DNA of 64,000 nucleotides from Paramarasmius palmivorus. Lineage: Eukaryota > Basidiomycota > Agaricomycetes > Agaricales > Marasmiaceae. Numbering within the stretch: position 1 is the first letter of the stretch; each line of letters starts with the position of its first letter. Shown piece after piece: positions 33,889 to 44,816 of this stretch. The DNA lies in assembly GCA_037176845.1 (NCBI GenBank), contig JAYKXP010000003.1, forward strand, positions 1,178,001 through 1,242,000, in the 5' to 3' direction. The position numbers and the translations under genes were made by a program. The notes under the pieces are model-generated. The model did not search any database. It was not told the origin of the DNA and saw only the letters and a program-made list of their open reading frames with translations.

Positions 33889-35168
33889 ATGTCCACGAAG
33901 GGCGGACGTCGAAACTTTTACAAGTGTCTCGTCCTCATTGCCAGTCTATCTTTTTACGAAGCTCAAGCCAAGTCGGATTTCATCCCCCCTCGTCCGGTGG
34001 ACCCGTATGCGGACCCTAAACACGACGTTTACAACCCATTACGGTACATTGCTTCTAATACTTTGACCGGAATTGCGTTTGGTGAGTGAATCATTGTGAT
34101 ATCAATGTAGTCTCAGATTAACGGCGAAACCAGGCCTCGTCCTATTGGTTGCTCTAATACAAACATGGTGCATAAAGAAATGGGGCGCAAAATACATGTT
34201 GGCGATGACAATCGGGGCATATAGTACGTTTCATTTGTTCTCCAGTAGAAAATGCATGCCTGACGAGCAATGCAGCCTTCGCATTTGGTCTAAGCACGCG
34301 TTTTGGCTTGAACCGGCACCCCGAGTCAAAGGGTCTTTACATTGTACAGTACCTCTTCGTCACTCTATCGGTACGTCACATGCCGAGCCTGTGATTCTAG
34401 TCCTAATGTGGGCGACAGCCTTGTGCATTCATCGCTGCTGAATATGTCCTTCTGGGCCGGTTCGCGAGATATCTGGAATGCGACAAACATCTACTCGTTT
34501 CCCCTCGCCGCATAACCCTGACGTTCATTATTTCCGACATTTCGACGTTCCTTATACAGGTGTGTTCACTATCTTTCGAGATTCGATGAGGACTTCAACA
34601 TCACTCCAGGCTGCCGGCGGGGCAACATCCGTGTCTTCCAACAATAACCAAATGAGACTGACGGGATCTAGAGTACGTGAAAATTACCCTTTCATGAACC
34701 AACACACTAACTTGTTTCAAGATCTTCCTCGCAGGACTTGCCTTACAGCTCCTCTCGTTCGCCATCTTTAGCTTCATCTACCTCCTGTTCATATACCGCG
34801 TACACAAACATGAGTCTGCGACATGGCATATGGATCAAACAAAAACGGGGTACAATGACTGGCGAACACTAGCAGGCGCCATGCTTATCAGCTGCGTAGG
34901 AGTTTTGGTGAGCTCTTCTGCAACCTCTTATAGACATCGAGATTCTAAGTCGCCCGCGTAGATTCGATCTGTATATCGAACAGTTGAGCTTTCCGAGGGT
35001 TTCGGTGGTCATCTAGCAACCACGGAGTGGTACTTTTACGCCTTTGATACCCTTCCATTATTTATCGCTATTGCTATTTACATTCCATTTTGGCCTGGCA
35101 GGTTTATCCAGTTTAAGGCGCCAGCCACCTTGGATGTTACAAATAAAGAGAGTATCAGTTCGGATTAG
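33889..35168 (+). CDS. RTA1-like multi-pass membrane protein
   Basis: Fungal RTA1-family membrane protein; relatives are associated with lipid translocation and resistance to membrane-active compounds such as 7-aminocholesterol, but substrates are mostly unproven. The N-terminus looks like a signal peptide (FYKCLVLIASLSFYEAQA). Then NPLRYIASNTLTGIAFG opens the domain. Further landmarks: FVTLSPCAFIAAEYVLLGR with FARYLECDK (the conserved family core), LTFIISDISTFLIQAAGG, LAGLALQLLSFAIFSFIYLL, LAGAMLISCVGVLIRSVYRT, VELSEGFGGHLATTEWYFYA and FDTLPLFIAIAIYIPFWPGR. About six short introns. The GGG/RTVE-EGF-G block is typical of RTA1 proteins. Confidence 0.87.
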
Positions 35169-35321
35169 AGATAGAGGTCACTTACACCTGGATATTAAAT
35201 AGGATCGTACTAGGACACGGGTTCATAGCGTAGAGCCACATAGTTAGGATAGCTTGTATAATAAATGTCCAAGGAGATGGATGTTAACTAATGATACAAA
35301 GGCACTGCAAACCACCAACGT

Positions 35322-35932
35322 CTACGTGAAGAAACTAAAGTACTGGTCGACTACATTATTCTTGCAATCTGTTACAAAGACATCCCCAGTCTTCCCATTA
35401 GCTTGAACGCATTTAGTGGCAGAGCTATGTGGTTTGACAGTACATCCGCCAGCGATGAGCCAATTGGCACCCGCTGTTGACGCGCCACTGAAGCACCCGT
35501 AGCAGGTGATGTCAAATAGCTGAGATCTATAAGAAAAGGTCAAAGTCGAACCGTTTTAGAAAGATATTAGTTCTTACGGATCGTTACCACTGTCCGAGGG
35601 CTTGACCAAGTCCAGGTTCCTGCCATCCTTATCCAAAGCAAGTGCTTTCCCATTAATCCTGAGGCAAGGTCAAAACCCTGGAATTAGGCCGAAGAGAAAT
35701 GTACCTACTTGAAAATGTAACTCGGAGATGATTGACCATTTTGAGAAATCGTCCACAAAGCTTCGAGTGCATGACTATCATCCACATCGCCCGGGAGAAT
35801 GCTGCCGCCACTTCCATAGATACTAGTCTTCACGCCCTCGAAATTGGGATGGCAGATATTGCCCGATGTTGGAGCGGCAAAGGCGAAGGGGAGCAGAGAT
35901 GCGCAGAGGATGAGGGCGATAGTGGAGAACAT
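35322..35932 (-). CDS. Small secreted cysteine-containing protein
   Basis: Three exons give about 170 aa. The first 20 residues are a signal peptide (MFSTIALILCASLLPFAFAA). The mature part holds HALEALWTISQNGQSSPSYI, INGKALALDKDGRNLDLVKP and LFDITCYGCFSGASTAGANW, and ends GDVFVTDCKNNVVDQYFSFF. Six cysteines lie after the signal peptide. The repeated short beta-like blocks and the pattern of Asp-Ser-x-Ala before ALW are reminiscent of beta-trefoil secreted proteins of mushrooms, but this is only a resemblance. A TATA-like site lies about 70 bp upstream of the start. Function unknown. Confidence 0.75.
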
Positions 35933-36001
35933 CTTCAGGGCGGAAGGCTCGAGTAAAAGGGTTGCAAAAGCTCAATGCTTGAGATTAGTGAAAAATCGTC
36001 G

Positions 36002-36008
36002 TTTATAT
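36002..36008 (-). promoter_or_regulatory. TATA-like element of the secreted-protein gene
   Basis: Reads ATATAAA on the minus strand, about 70 bp upstream of the start codon at 35932. The spacing suits a TATA box with a 5' UTR of about 40 nt. Confidence 0.45.
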
Positions 36009-36564
36009 GTGGTTAGTCTGAGTGTCAGGTACCGCTGACTTGTGCGTCCAAGACATCACCGGCCGCACACAAACTCAAACGTCTGAATCCTGTACAGGAT
36101 CTGCGGCGAGGGTATTCTGTCGATCAGCAAGGTGAAAAGGCGCCCAGCTACACTGTGGGCGCTCAACATTGAGTGAACGTAGGTACAAATCCCAGCTACC
36201 TAGACCCCATAAGCTGCTGTGAGTATCCATAACATATGAACAGGATACTGGTAAATCCTAGAGACGGAATTTCGAGCCATGATATGCCCGGACGGGAAGG
36301 TTTAGGTCGAAAGATGATATTGATGATCTTGTTGGGAGTCAGGTCCAAGCTTGTAATCACCGCAAACCCAACACTTGAGACCTAAAGAATTCTCAGCCGC
36401 CCAAGTACCTCAAACGATCGAGAAGAGACTTACAAAGTCAAGCGATGACTGTCTAAGGGGTTCACATTCAGGACCAATGACAGCATAGTACTAGGGAAAG
36501 TCAGATTCGTGAAGGTTCGCTCTGGCGATTAAGCTTGGAGCTCACCTTGAATGACCATTTAGCC
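36009..36564 (-). other. Minus-strand region with two consensus introns but no recognised gene
   Basis: Downstream of the Rpr2-like stop, the minus strand shows CAAG|GTGAGC...TTCCCTAG (about 36546-36492) and TTTGTAAGT...TTCTTTAG (about 36432-36382), lengths about 52-55 nt, matching the introns of real genes here. One frame across the joined pieces is open (KYYAVIGPECEPLRQSSLDF, then SSVGFAVITSLDLTPNK and on to a TAG). It could be a spliced 3' UTR of the Rpr2-like gene or an unrecognised short gene. I cannot place a start codon. Confidence 0.35.
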
Positions 36565-37161
36565 CTATAATCCGCTCAAGAAAGCAGAAAGACTCGATCC
36601 ACTGTTAGCATCTTTCCCGGTCCTCTTCTCTTGTTCTACTTTCTCCCTGTTTCGGGCAAGCATTTCTTGTAGGCCGAGTTTCTTTTTGGGTCGATTTCTC
36701 GTCTGTTTGGCAGCTTCAGCTACTTCAGGTGCTGGTGACAGCTTTTTGGTAATAACAGCGGGGGGCTCTGCTGAAGGAGGAACCTGAGACCGCCGCTCCT
36801 TGTTCTCTGGAAGAAGTTTTCCATTCGCAGCACTCTTTGCCGACGATTTCCGTCTTTGGAACAAGGAGGCACTACCCTTCGCTACGATCTGTCTATCTGT
36901 CCAACCACAATTCCCGCAAGTAGTTTGTACGGCAGTTCCCCTCGGAAGTGCTCGCTTCTTCGTGTCGAGACGAACCAGCCTGGTACCATATTGCTGGTTA
37001 TCATATTGCAAAGAGAAAAAGGCACCGCATTTTCTACACGAGTCAGCCTGCTGTAATGAGGCAGAGTCTCGTAAATTGCGTGCATTATGAAGTGCTGCTA
37101 GTTTGGGTGAAGCAGAGAGCAATGTGGGGAACGCAGCTTGGAATTTTTGCGTAGAGTCCAT
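36565..37161 (-). CDS. Rpr2/Rpp21/Snm1-like zinc protein (RNase P/MRP candidate)
   Basis: An uninterrupted frame of 198 aa. The N-terminal half is helical (FPTLLSASPKLAALHNARNL) and leads into a CxxC pair (SCRKCGAFFSLQYDN) and, about 35 residues later, a second CxxC pair (TTCGNCGWTDRQIV), which should bind one zinc. This arrangement matches the Rpr2/Rpp21/SNM1 subunit family of RNase P and RNase MRP, which process tRNA and rRNA precursors. The C-terminal part is basic and disordered with KKKLGLQEMLARNREKVEQE, ending SLSAFLSGL. The assignment rests on the Cys spacing and layout only. The start at 37161 is the first ATG; the frame is open upstream. Confidence 0.6.
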   Translation of the reverse strand: MDSTQKFQAAFPTLLSASPKLAALHNARNLRDSASLQQADSCRKCGAFFSLQYDNQQYGTRLVRLDTKKRALPRGTAVQTTCGNCGWTDRQIVAKGSASLFQRRKSSAKSAANGKLLPENKERRSQVPPSAEPPAVITKKLSPAPEVAEAAKQTRNRPKKKLGLQEMLARNREKVEQEKRTGKDANSGSSLSAFLSGL

Positions 37162-37386
37162 AGTCGTCGCGGGCGCTTGAGAGGAGGAGCGGAACAATAG
37201 AGGCCACGTGGTCACGTCAATTGTCTGTGTTGACGGGCGCCTAATCCAGTTCTTTGTTTTCTTTTTGTCTCGACTGAGAACAATAAAAAGGTTTGCCGGC
37301 ATGCAGGGGATACAAGAAAAAGCAGAGGTCTTTGGACCGACAAAATTAACTTTGATCTCGACCACCACCAGCTTCCTCGTTCCACT

Positions 37387-38978
37387 ATGCCACGCCCTCA
37401 ACACGCTGCTCATCCCCCCATAAGTTATCCTCGAGCTTCGGATTCGTCCATATCCCTTTCTTCCAGCACTTTAACTTCTCGCCCCAGAAAACATTCTCTC
37501 ACCCTCACAAATCCAATGGGCTGGCTTTCACGGACAAACACCTCTCAATCTTCGTCTTCCGCGAAACTACACAGGAAATCAGACTCAAAGTCTCCAAGAT
37601 CTATCGAACTTGTGTCGGAGCGCACAGGGCCACTTGGCTCAGGCGCTACCGTTGTTCGGACGCCAGAAGAAGCCTTGCAAGATACGCGCGTCTGTTTGAC
37701 GCGCTACGATTCGAGAAGTGTCGATGAGATGGGTCAGAAAGCGAGGCCCATTCAGCCGCCCATTTCTCCCGTTTCCGACAATGCTTGCTTGCCGCTTACA
37801 AGTACGCCTCTTCCTTCTTTACCGGGTTCTGACGGTGAAGAGGAAGATTCGGATGATCACTTTGACTTTGACAATGACGAATCCCTGCGACCCATAGGAA
37901 CGTCATCTCCCCCGCGCCCTACTAGAGATTGTCCTCCTGTGCCTAACGAAGTTTCACCACGTTCATCACTCAAATCAACGACACCACGTTCCAGCAGCGA
38001 GGATGTATCTCAGATCCCGCCCCTTCCTATGAACGTCACGGCCTCATGTCCGCCTCAACCCGAGTTCCGACCAATACTGGTATCGGACGTCCCATCAGGT
38101 CCCGTTGATTTCTCCAAGGTTCTGATTACATTGGAAACCTGCACGACAACGTATCGCACTACGATGGAGACCTTGACATCAAGGCCATCCCATCTATCTG
38201 CATACGTTATCTCGTTATTCCCCAGGCAGCGTTCAAACTCTACGACCTCTTCGGTCTACTCGACCAACAGTAGCGATCTGTCGCTCTATCGGAATCACTT
38301 AGCCTCTCAGGGACTTTTATCCCAGAGTGCATCTAATCTACATATCTTCTTGGACCGACCCAGTGCACCGTAAGTTGTCCCTTCCATTCTCCTGCAACGA
38401 AGCATACTCAAGCATTGATGAATAGATATGCACACATCCTCAACTACCTTCGATCTCCAGACTCAGAAGAATGTGGTTTACCAGAGTCCCTGCCTCGGGC
38501 CGTTCAACTGCAGCCTTCCTACACCCAATCCCGCCTGGAAGCTCTCCTTGAGCTCCGAGACGAGGCCGCGTACCTCAATCTCGAGGGTCTCTACAAACTC
38601 TGTATTGACGAGCTCCGATTGAGACAACCCTCTTTGACTCCACGCATCCACAGTCGCAACCAGTCTCGCACCCTCCAGAGTGCTACGAACCCTGGCCGGA
38701 TCTCGGTCCAGAGCCAACACGCATCGGTGCATAGCTTCCCCCTAGAGGCTAGTATTAGCGAGCCATTGAGGTCTGCAACTGCGCCGCGGTTGAGACGGAA
38801 GGGTACTAGTAATGCGGATAGCACGAGTTCGGCTGAAGGACATGTACCTGCTACGATGCGTATGCGGTCGCCTCCGACACCCACTTCCTGGAGAGATGCA
38901 CGTTCGAGTACGACCAGTAGCTCGAGAAGTCGTAGTAGGACCGGTCCTTTGCAGAGTCCTCCAGCCGGCTGGATATAG
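37387..38978 (+). CDS. BTB/POZ (KCTD-type) domain protein with disordered flanks
   Basis: Two exons (37387-38369 and 38426-38978) give about 511 aa. The first ~235 residues are Ser/Pro-rich and acidic (GEEEDSDDHFDFDNDESL). A BTB domain of the tetramerisation type follows: KVLITLETCTTTYRTTMETL, HIFLDRPSAPYAHILNYLR (split by the intron), then LLELRDEAAYLNLEGLYKLC. The C-terminal 130 residues are Ser/Arg-rich and disordered. BTB proteins of this type often act as adaptors, for instance for cullin-3 ligases; the partner here is unknown. It is divergent from the Rpr2-like gene, 225 bp apart. Confidence 0.8.
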
Positions 38979-39474
38979 GGACTCTAGATCTGACAATGTT
39001 TCTTTCTTATTTATTCATGACCGTCCGCACTCTCATTGGATCTCTTTCGCTTTTTTGCTGTATATAGACGTCCACGCTCTTTATCTCTTATTCCTCTCGC
39101 AATTTCCTTGTACCGTAGGTACATGGTGTATCTATTACGCAGTCTCAGTATGTATTACCACCAGTCATCTCCAATCATGTATCTACCAGTAGTTTAGGCA
39201 TTCTTATTTTCGACCCGCTTTTGTATACTCATTCATAAATCCAATTTCATTCGAAGACAATTGTACATGGTGGGTTACATTTATAAAGCAGCATAATGCG
39301 GTCGCTATTTGACGATTCCGTGGTTGCAATGTGGTAGAACACTATAAACAAGACAGACAGAGCTGTTCTTGCACACAGTTTGGAACAAAAGGCCTAAAGG
39401 AAGGAACGAGAAAGAAAAGGGGCATAAAGGAGATATATTGTACAGGGTTCATTATAGAGGAGAAAGAGCACCGT
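38979..39474. other. Intergenic region between convergent BTB gene and SSD1
   Basis: About 500 bp, A/T-rich with pyrimidine runs and no sustained frame with coding character. It likely holds the two 3' UTRs. Confidence 0.5.
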
Positions 39475-42400
39475 TTACTTCCTTTGGGCTGAAGCAGCAT
39501 AAGGATTGACACTGTATACTTTGATGACGGGCGGAGATTTGGTCAGGTCAGCGGTCACAATAACCTGTAAGAGATGTAAGTTTGGCTACACTTCGACACT
39601 GGAAGGTACTTACAGGAACGGTCATCAATTCGCGGATGTCCTGGATCTTGTGGCCGGACTGGGCGACCCTTAGTCCTTCAAACTGGGGCTCTGGTTTGGC
39701 CATCGAAAGGAGCCTTTGTTTGGAATTCTCAGGAACCTGCTTGTGAGGCTCGCTGCGACCTAGTACAATCTCATCGTCATCACCATCGTCCTCATCAAAC
39801 AGAGCCTTCTCGTCGTGAACAGAGCGAGACGTGACCTCCATCTTCAACGCATGCTGCTCGGCATTCTGTTTGATCTTTTTCAAGTGCTCGTCGTCGCTGT
39901 TCTCGGCCAACCAAGTGATAACGTCCTTGTTAGACCAGTAGATTTGAAGCGTGTGGGTATGCTCGTCGTAGACGTGGTTCTAATTGAAAGGAGTCAGTTG
40001 TGTGTGGACGCGATCCTGTACGTAAAACTCACGTCAATAGGCATCTGGTCGACGTGGACTCGCTTCTCGATGCCAAATTCAGGAACCAAGACGTCGAAAG
40101 CTGAGTCGAGGACACCAACAACTTTGGCTTGACGAATCACAGGACCGTATCGCTGCGTGAGGTCGGATATCAAGACGCAGAGGTACAAATGAGTCGATTG
40201 TTCTTGAGCCAACATAGCGGAATCACGTTTACTGCCAAAGCGTTTAGTAATGCACCAATGTTTATTGAAAAGGACTCACATGTTGCACTGTTGAGCAACC
40301 TTGGCCACAGCATCGCGATCCATCGTGAATTTAGGGTCAGCTGCGAGGGTTGTGAGTTTTGAACACGGACAAAGTAACACTGGGTCTTACCTGCGCCCTG
40401 AAGGATTGATTCCAGTTGACGATGCACCAATACATCCGCATAACGTCGGATAGGGGAAGTAAAATGAGTGTAGAGTGGTACATTCAGGGCGTAATGGCCG
40501 TATTTTGCGATGTCCAACATTCCAGCACAGAAATACTTCGCACGTTGGGTTGCCTTGTACGAGAGTATCTCGAGCAATCGTCGGGCATTTGGATCCTGGA
40601 TACTCTGGAAAGACTTCATGAGAGCACTAGCCGATGAGGTGTCAATTTGGTAGCCAAGACGCTCAGCACGCTGGGCCAATGTGTTCTAAAAGACGAGTTT
40701 CAAAAAAGGAGCTGATTAGAAAGGCGGATTTTGCTCACCAAGCGACGCTCAAGAGGATTGTCGTGTCGGCGAAGGAGCGCTTGCTCCGGTAGATGAACGG
40801 CAACATGCTGAGCGACGGCAATGTTCGTCAACAACATGAACTTTGAAACAATGACCATAAGTGCTTCTGCCAGGGTAGCGCGTGTAAAACAAGTACCTCT
40901 TGTACCAGATCGTTAGCGTCTGTACTCTCGTGTTGCCAGCAGTCAATAGGCATTCCGTTGTCATCCAACTTAAATTCGAGGCGGAGACTCTCAATGCTAA
41001 GAGTGCCGTTCTCGAAACGCTGAGTTCGCAACCTCTTAGCAAGGTCATGGAGCACCTTGATGTCGTGCTCGATATCGCTAGCGCCGTGCTCTGGAGTCAC
41101 GGGTACACTACCTAAAGTCTTGCCCTCGAGGACGTTCTGAGCGTCTCCGTAAGAAAGCTTAGTTGCAGATCTGTGGACCCAATTAGCGTTATTAGGACAC
41201 ACCGAAGACAGAAGACAAACCTGATCACGGTCTTCCCAAACCATTTCTTGATAATTTTGGCGTCTTTGCTGAGGGTAAAGATGACGGAGAACGCCAGACG
41301 ATCTTGTCCTGGAAGGAGACTGCAGATCTGCTCGCTGAGAGCGGGAGGAAGCATCGGAACGGCACGCTGAACTAGATAAACACTGGTGGCACGCTTCCTA
41401 GCGTCACGGTCAAGAGCAGTATTGGGCTTGACAAAGAAGGAGACATCGGCAACGTGTACACCCACATCATAGGTGCCGTCTTCATTCAACTTGATGGAAA
41501 GCGCATCGTCCAGATCTTTAGCAGAGGCGGGATCAATTGTGAAGACGCGTTCGCTTCTGAGGTCTTTCCTTATCTCAAGCTCCCTTTCTGGAATACTACG
41601 CAGGAGTTGTGAGCTGGGCGAACAGTGAAAGCAGAGGCAGGCTTACATCCAAGGCATCGGCGGCAAGCACTTCATGACGTTGTCCGTGAATTCCTCAGTA
41701 GGGAAATTGCAATCTTTCAGAAGAGCGCTAGTCTCTACTTCGATATCACCAATAGGTCCCAGCTCTTCGACGAGAGTACCAAATGGATGGAGCGAGCTAA
41801 TTGGCTAAATGTCTACGTCAGTGAAGATCAAAATCTAACCCGCAAGAGTAACTTACGTGGCGCTTGATGCAAGCAACAAACAGCTTGTTCACATAGGCCT
41901 CAGAGTTTTGTACGAAGTCTGGAGGTGCCTGCTCGGTAGGGATAGCGATAAGGGGAACACGCTTGTCTGTTGGCTTGAACCAGACGATCTTGGGTCGCTC
42001 AATGGGACCGCGCCTGGGCTCGTCGCCACGATCACCTTCACGTTCGCGGCGTTCTGCTTCCTGCTTCTCTTTAGTGGCAGCCGACGAAGGCCTGAGCAAT
42101 CCCAAAGTTCCCGAGAACAATTGTCCTGGCATTCGCTCCACCACGGCAACGACGTGCCCAGCAAATTGAGGCTTGACATCGTCAGTAACTCTGATGAATA
42201 AATCAGTCAGTCTAGTCCCAAAGTGAAAAAGATAAGCCGTACTCTTCATCCTCGAATAACATGAGTCCCTGGCCTTCAACTTCCACGTCATCTTTCTTCT
42301 TGTCGTCCTTTCGACCAGCTGCCGACTTGGGGTCGTAGGCGGCGTTTTCTTCCTTCTTCCTCTTCTTTTCTTCCTTTTCTTTTTTAGTTCCCCAGACTTC

Positions 42401-44411
42401 GTCGACGTCGAGTAATTCCACGGCCACTATATCACCCTCAAGGGCGCGATTACGATCCTTGGATCCACAGATGTAGATGTCAGCATCGAGCACTTCGGTC
42501 GCGACATACGCGTCCGATCTATTACGCTTGTTGACTCGAAGAATTCCTACAACAAGTTTCCCCGCAGCAAGAAGGGGAGGAAGCGATGCCTGTGGAAGGT
42601 ATGGTGCAAAGAGTGACTTGCGCTGAGGTTGTTGTTGTAGCTGGGATTGGAACTGTTGCTGTTGCTGCTGAAGTAGATTGATTCCACCAAGCCCCAGTCC
42701 CATCATATTAGCTGCCATCATATTAGGTAACATATTGGGGAAGCTGAACGAGGCCATCTTGTGATGATGTCCTCCCGCTGCCGCGCGGAACTGCTGGAGG
42801 CTTTGCAATTGGGCTTGTGCCTGAGCAAGGTCCGCAGCAAATGCATTATTGCCCTGTACACCACCAACACCGCCGTCTATCATTCATCAGTGAATTGTCA
42901 AAATGAAAGAACGTAATAAACCCACTGATACGCCAGCTGTTGTCGGCTCTTGAAACCTGCCGGGAGTGACCTCCAATAGGAGGAGCGAAGCCGTCATCGA
43001 AGCCGTCCTGACCACCAAGTCCACCGAAACCAGAGCCCGCAGACTTGTTGACGACGTTGACGCTGTGTCTGCGTCCGTGACCACGGGGAACACCCTGGAC
43101 TTGCCCATCGAGTCCGAGATTGAGGCCGCCGAGGTTTCCAAATTGTCCCAAGGCGTTTTGAGGTGCGTTATAATTGGGTGCTCCACCTATTCCTGGAACA
43201 GTGCTTTGAACACGTCTGTGTGCTCCGCGATTGGGTGCCAGCCCTGGAGTCTGGAAGGAGAGGACCTGGTTAGATGCCAGCTGCTGCTGGTATAGAGCTT
43301 GTTGCTGTTGCTGTAGAGCTTCGATTTGACTTTGTATCGCGATCTAAAGAGCGATTGAGGATAGTGTGTTTGAGGGCTAGACCAGACATACCTGTTCGGC
43401 CATGATGCCAGAGATTTCTCCGCTATCCGATTTCCTATGGTTGGATTCTGGCATCTCAGAATGATAATTCTGCTGCTGTTGAGGGAACTGGAAGCCAACA
43501 TCTTCATTGATAGGACCGCCCATGGGCGGAGGACGCCTTTTAGCACCAAACATGAATCCAGGTGCGAGCTGCGGACGACCAGTGGGGCCGAGTGAGTCTC
43601 CTTGTTCCTGTTGGGCAGCCAAAGCCGCAAAACGTGGAGCAGTGAAACTCTGAGATTGGGACCTAGGCTGATGGCCAGGAGTCTGGTATAGACTATCGCG
43701 TATTTCTCCTTCTTCCATTATACCACCAGCTCCGTCTTCTACATCTTCCATCATAGCACCGAGATGAGGAGAAAAAGAGTTGAAGTTTCCGGACAAGCCG
43801 GAAGCTCCAACGGAAGCGGCTTTTCGGTGCTTGGGATCGGAACCGGGGAACGAGACACTGCCTGGGTGGAAGACGGGTGCGTTGATTGGAAGGTTAGAAG
43901 TAACGCCCTGTGAGGTGGGCATATTGTTGTTGTTTATAGCAGGAGGCTGAGGTGACGTGGTCTTTAGATCGGCAATAACCCGTTGAAGGGAAGAAAGTGC
44001 ATCGCTCGACTCGTTGGAAGCAGGAGTGGGCGAAGTGGACTGCTTCTGATCCCTAGGGTTATTGTTGTTGCGTCCCGTCTGAGAGGCCGAGGGCTGCGCC
44101 TTGCGATGAGCTTGAGGACGTCCAGAACCGCTCGGGTTTCTGTTACCGCGCTGCTCAGACTTCTTACCAGAGTCTGAGGGCTTGCGAGCTGTCGATTCTG
44201 AGCCTGACTCTGTCGCAGAATTGGCTGAAGGCTTCTTGGAACTATTCCTAGAAGACGGCCTGTTGTTTCCTTGACCAGCTCCTGGAGCACCAGACGCTGG
44301 CTTGGAATTTGAGACACTTCGCTTTGGACCACGATTATTTCCCGAAGAACCAGGTCTCTTGTCGTCCCTCTTTGGAGGAGGCTGAGCTTGAGGCGTAACT
44401 TCGTCGGTCAT
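39475..44411 (-). CDS. SSD1: SSD1/Dis3L2 family RNA-binding protein (RNase II fold) with intact active-site residues
   Basis: Cytoplasmic mRNA-binding protein of the RNase II/Dis3L2 family; in yeasts Ssd1 represses translation of cell-wall mRNAs. Roughly 1,350-1,400 aa in about 14 exons. The N-terminal 600 residues are disordered and rich in Ser, Asn, Gln and Gly, with glutamine runs. Cold-shock domains follow (SLFAPYLPQASLPPLLAAGK, GKLVVGILRVNKRNRSDAYV, GDIVAVELLDVDEVWG; then GHVVAVVERMPGQLFSGTLG). The RNB domain has FTIDPASAKDLDDALSIK, DVGVHVADVSFFVKPNTALD, AVPMLPPALSEQICSLLPGQ, FMLLTNIAVAQHVA and HFTSPIRRYADVLVHRQL. The ID...KDLDD spacing keeps all four metal-binding Asp. The start at 44411 is the first ATG; the frame upstream opens only through a TTG. 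Confidence 0.9.
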
Positions 44412-44816
44412 GTCGTTCGTAAGAAATGTGGACAAGAATAAGCGTTTATGCGTGTATGAAGTCTTTTTTGAGTTTCAAGTTTTCTGTGATAGCTGACCAC
44501 GCGTCTGAGCAAGAGAATGATTGAAAAAGAAAGAGAAATACCTTCAGTTGGAATGCGTGAGGGTACTGTGGACGGCTTTGCCCTGTGGGGCGAGTGGGGG
44601 GAAGGAATGCGAAATGGGTGCTTATCGGGACAGAGTATGAGTGAACTCTGTCTCTGTCACGACCGTCACTAGAGACATGCCCTCAATCTTCCCACGCCCA
44701 TAACCGGCTGGCGTTGCACCGCTCTGTATATTCCAGGAAAGCCGTAGAAATAGTACTGTTCGTTCTAAAAAGTACTTAAAAGTGCTAGCTATAATACGCT
44801 GTGTCTATCTATAGCA
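44412..44816. other. Upstream region of SSD1
   Basis: About 400 bp between the SSD1 start and the stop of the isocitrate dehydrogenase gene. No gene is seen. Around 44420-44540 the minus strand is pyrimidine-rich, as in fungal leaders. Confidence 0.4.
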
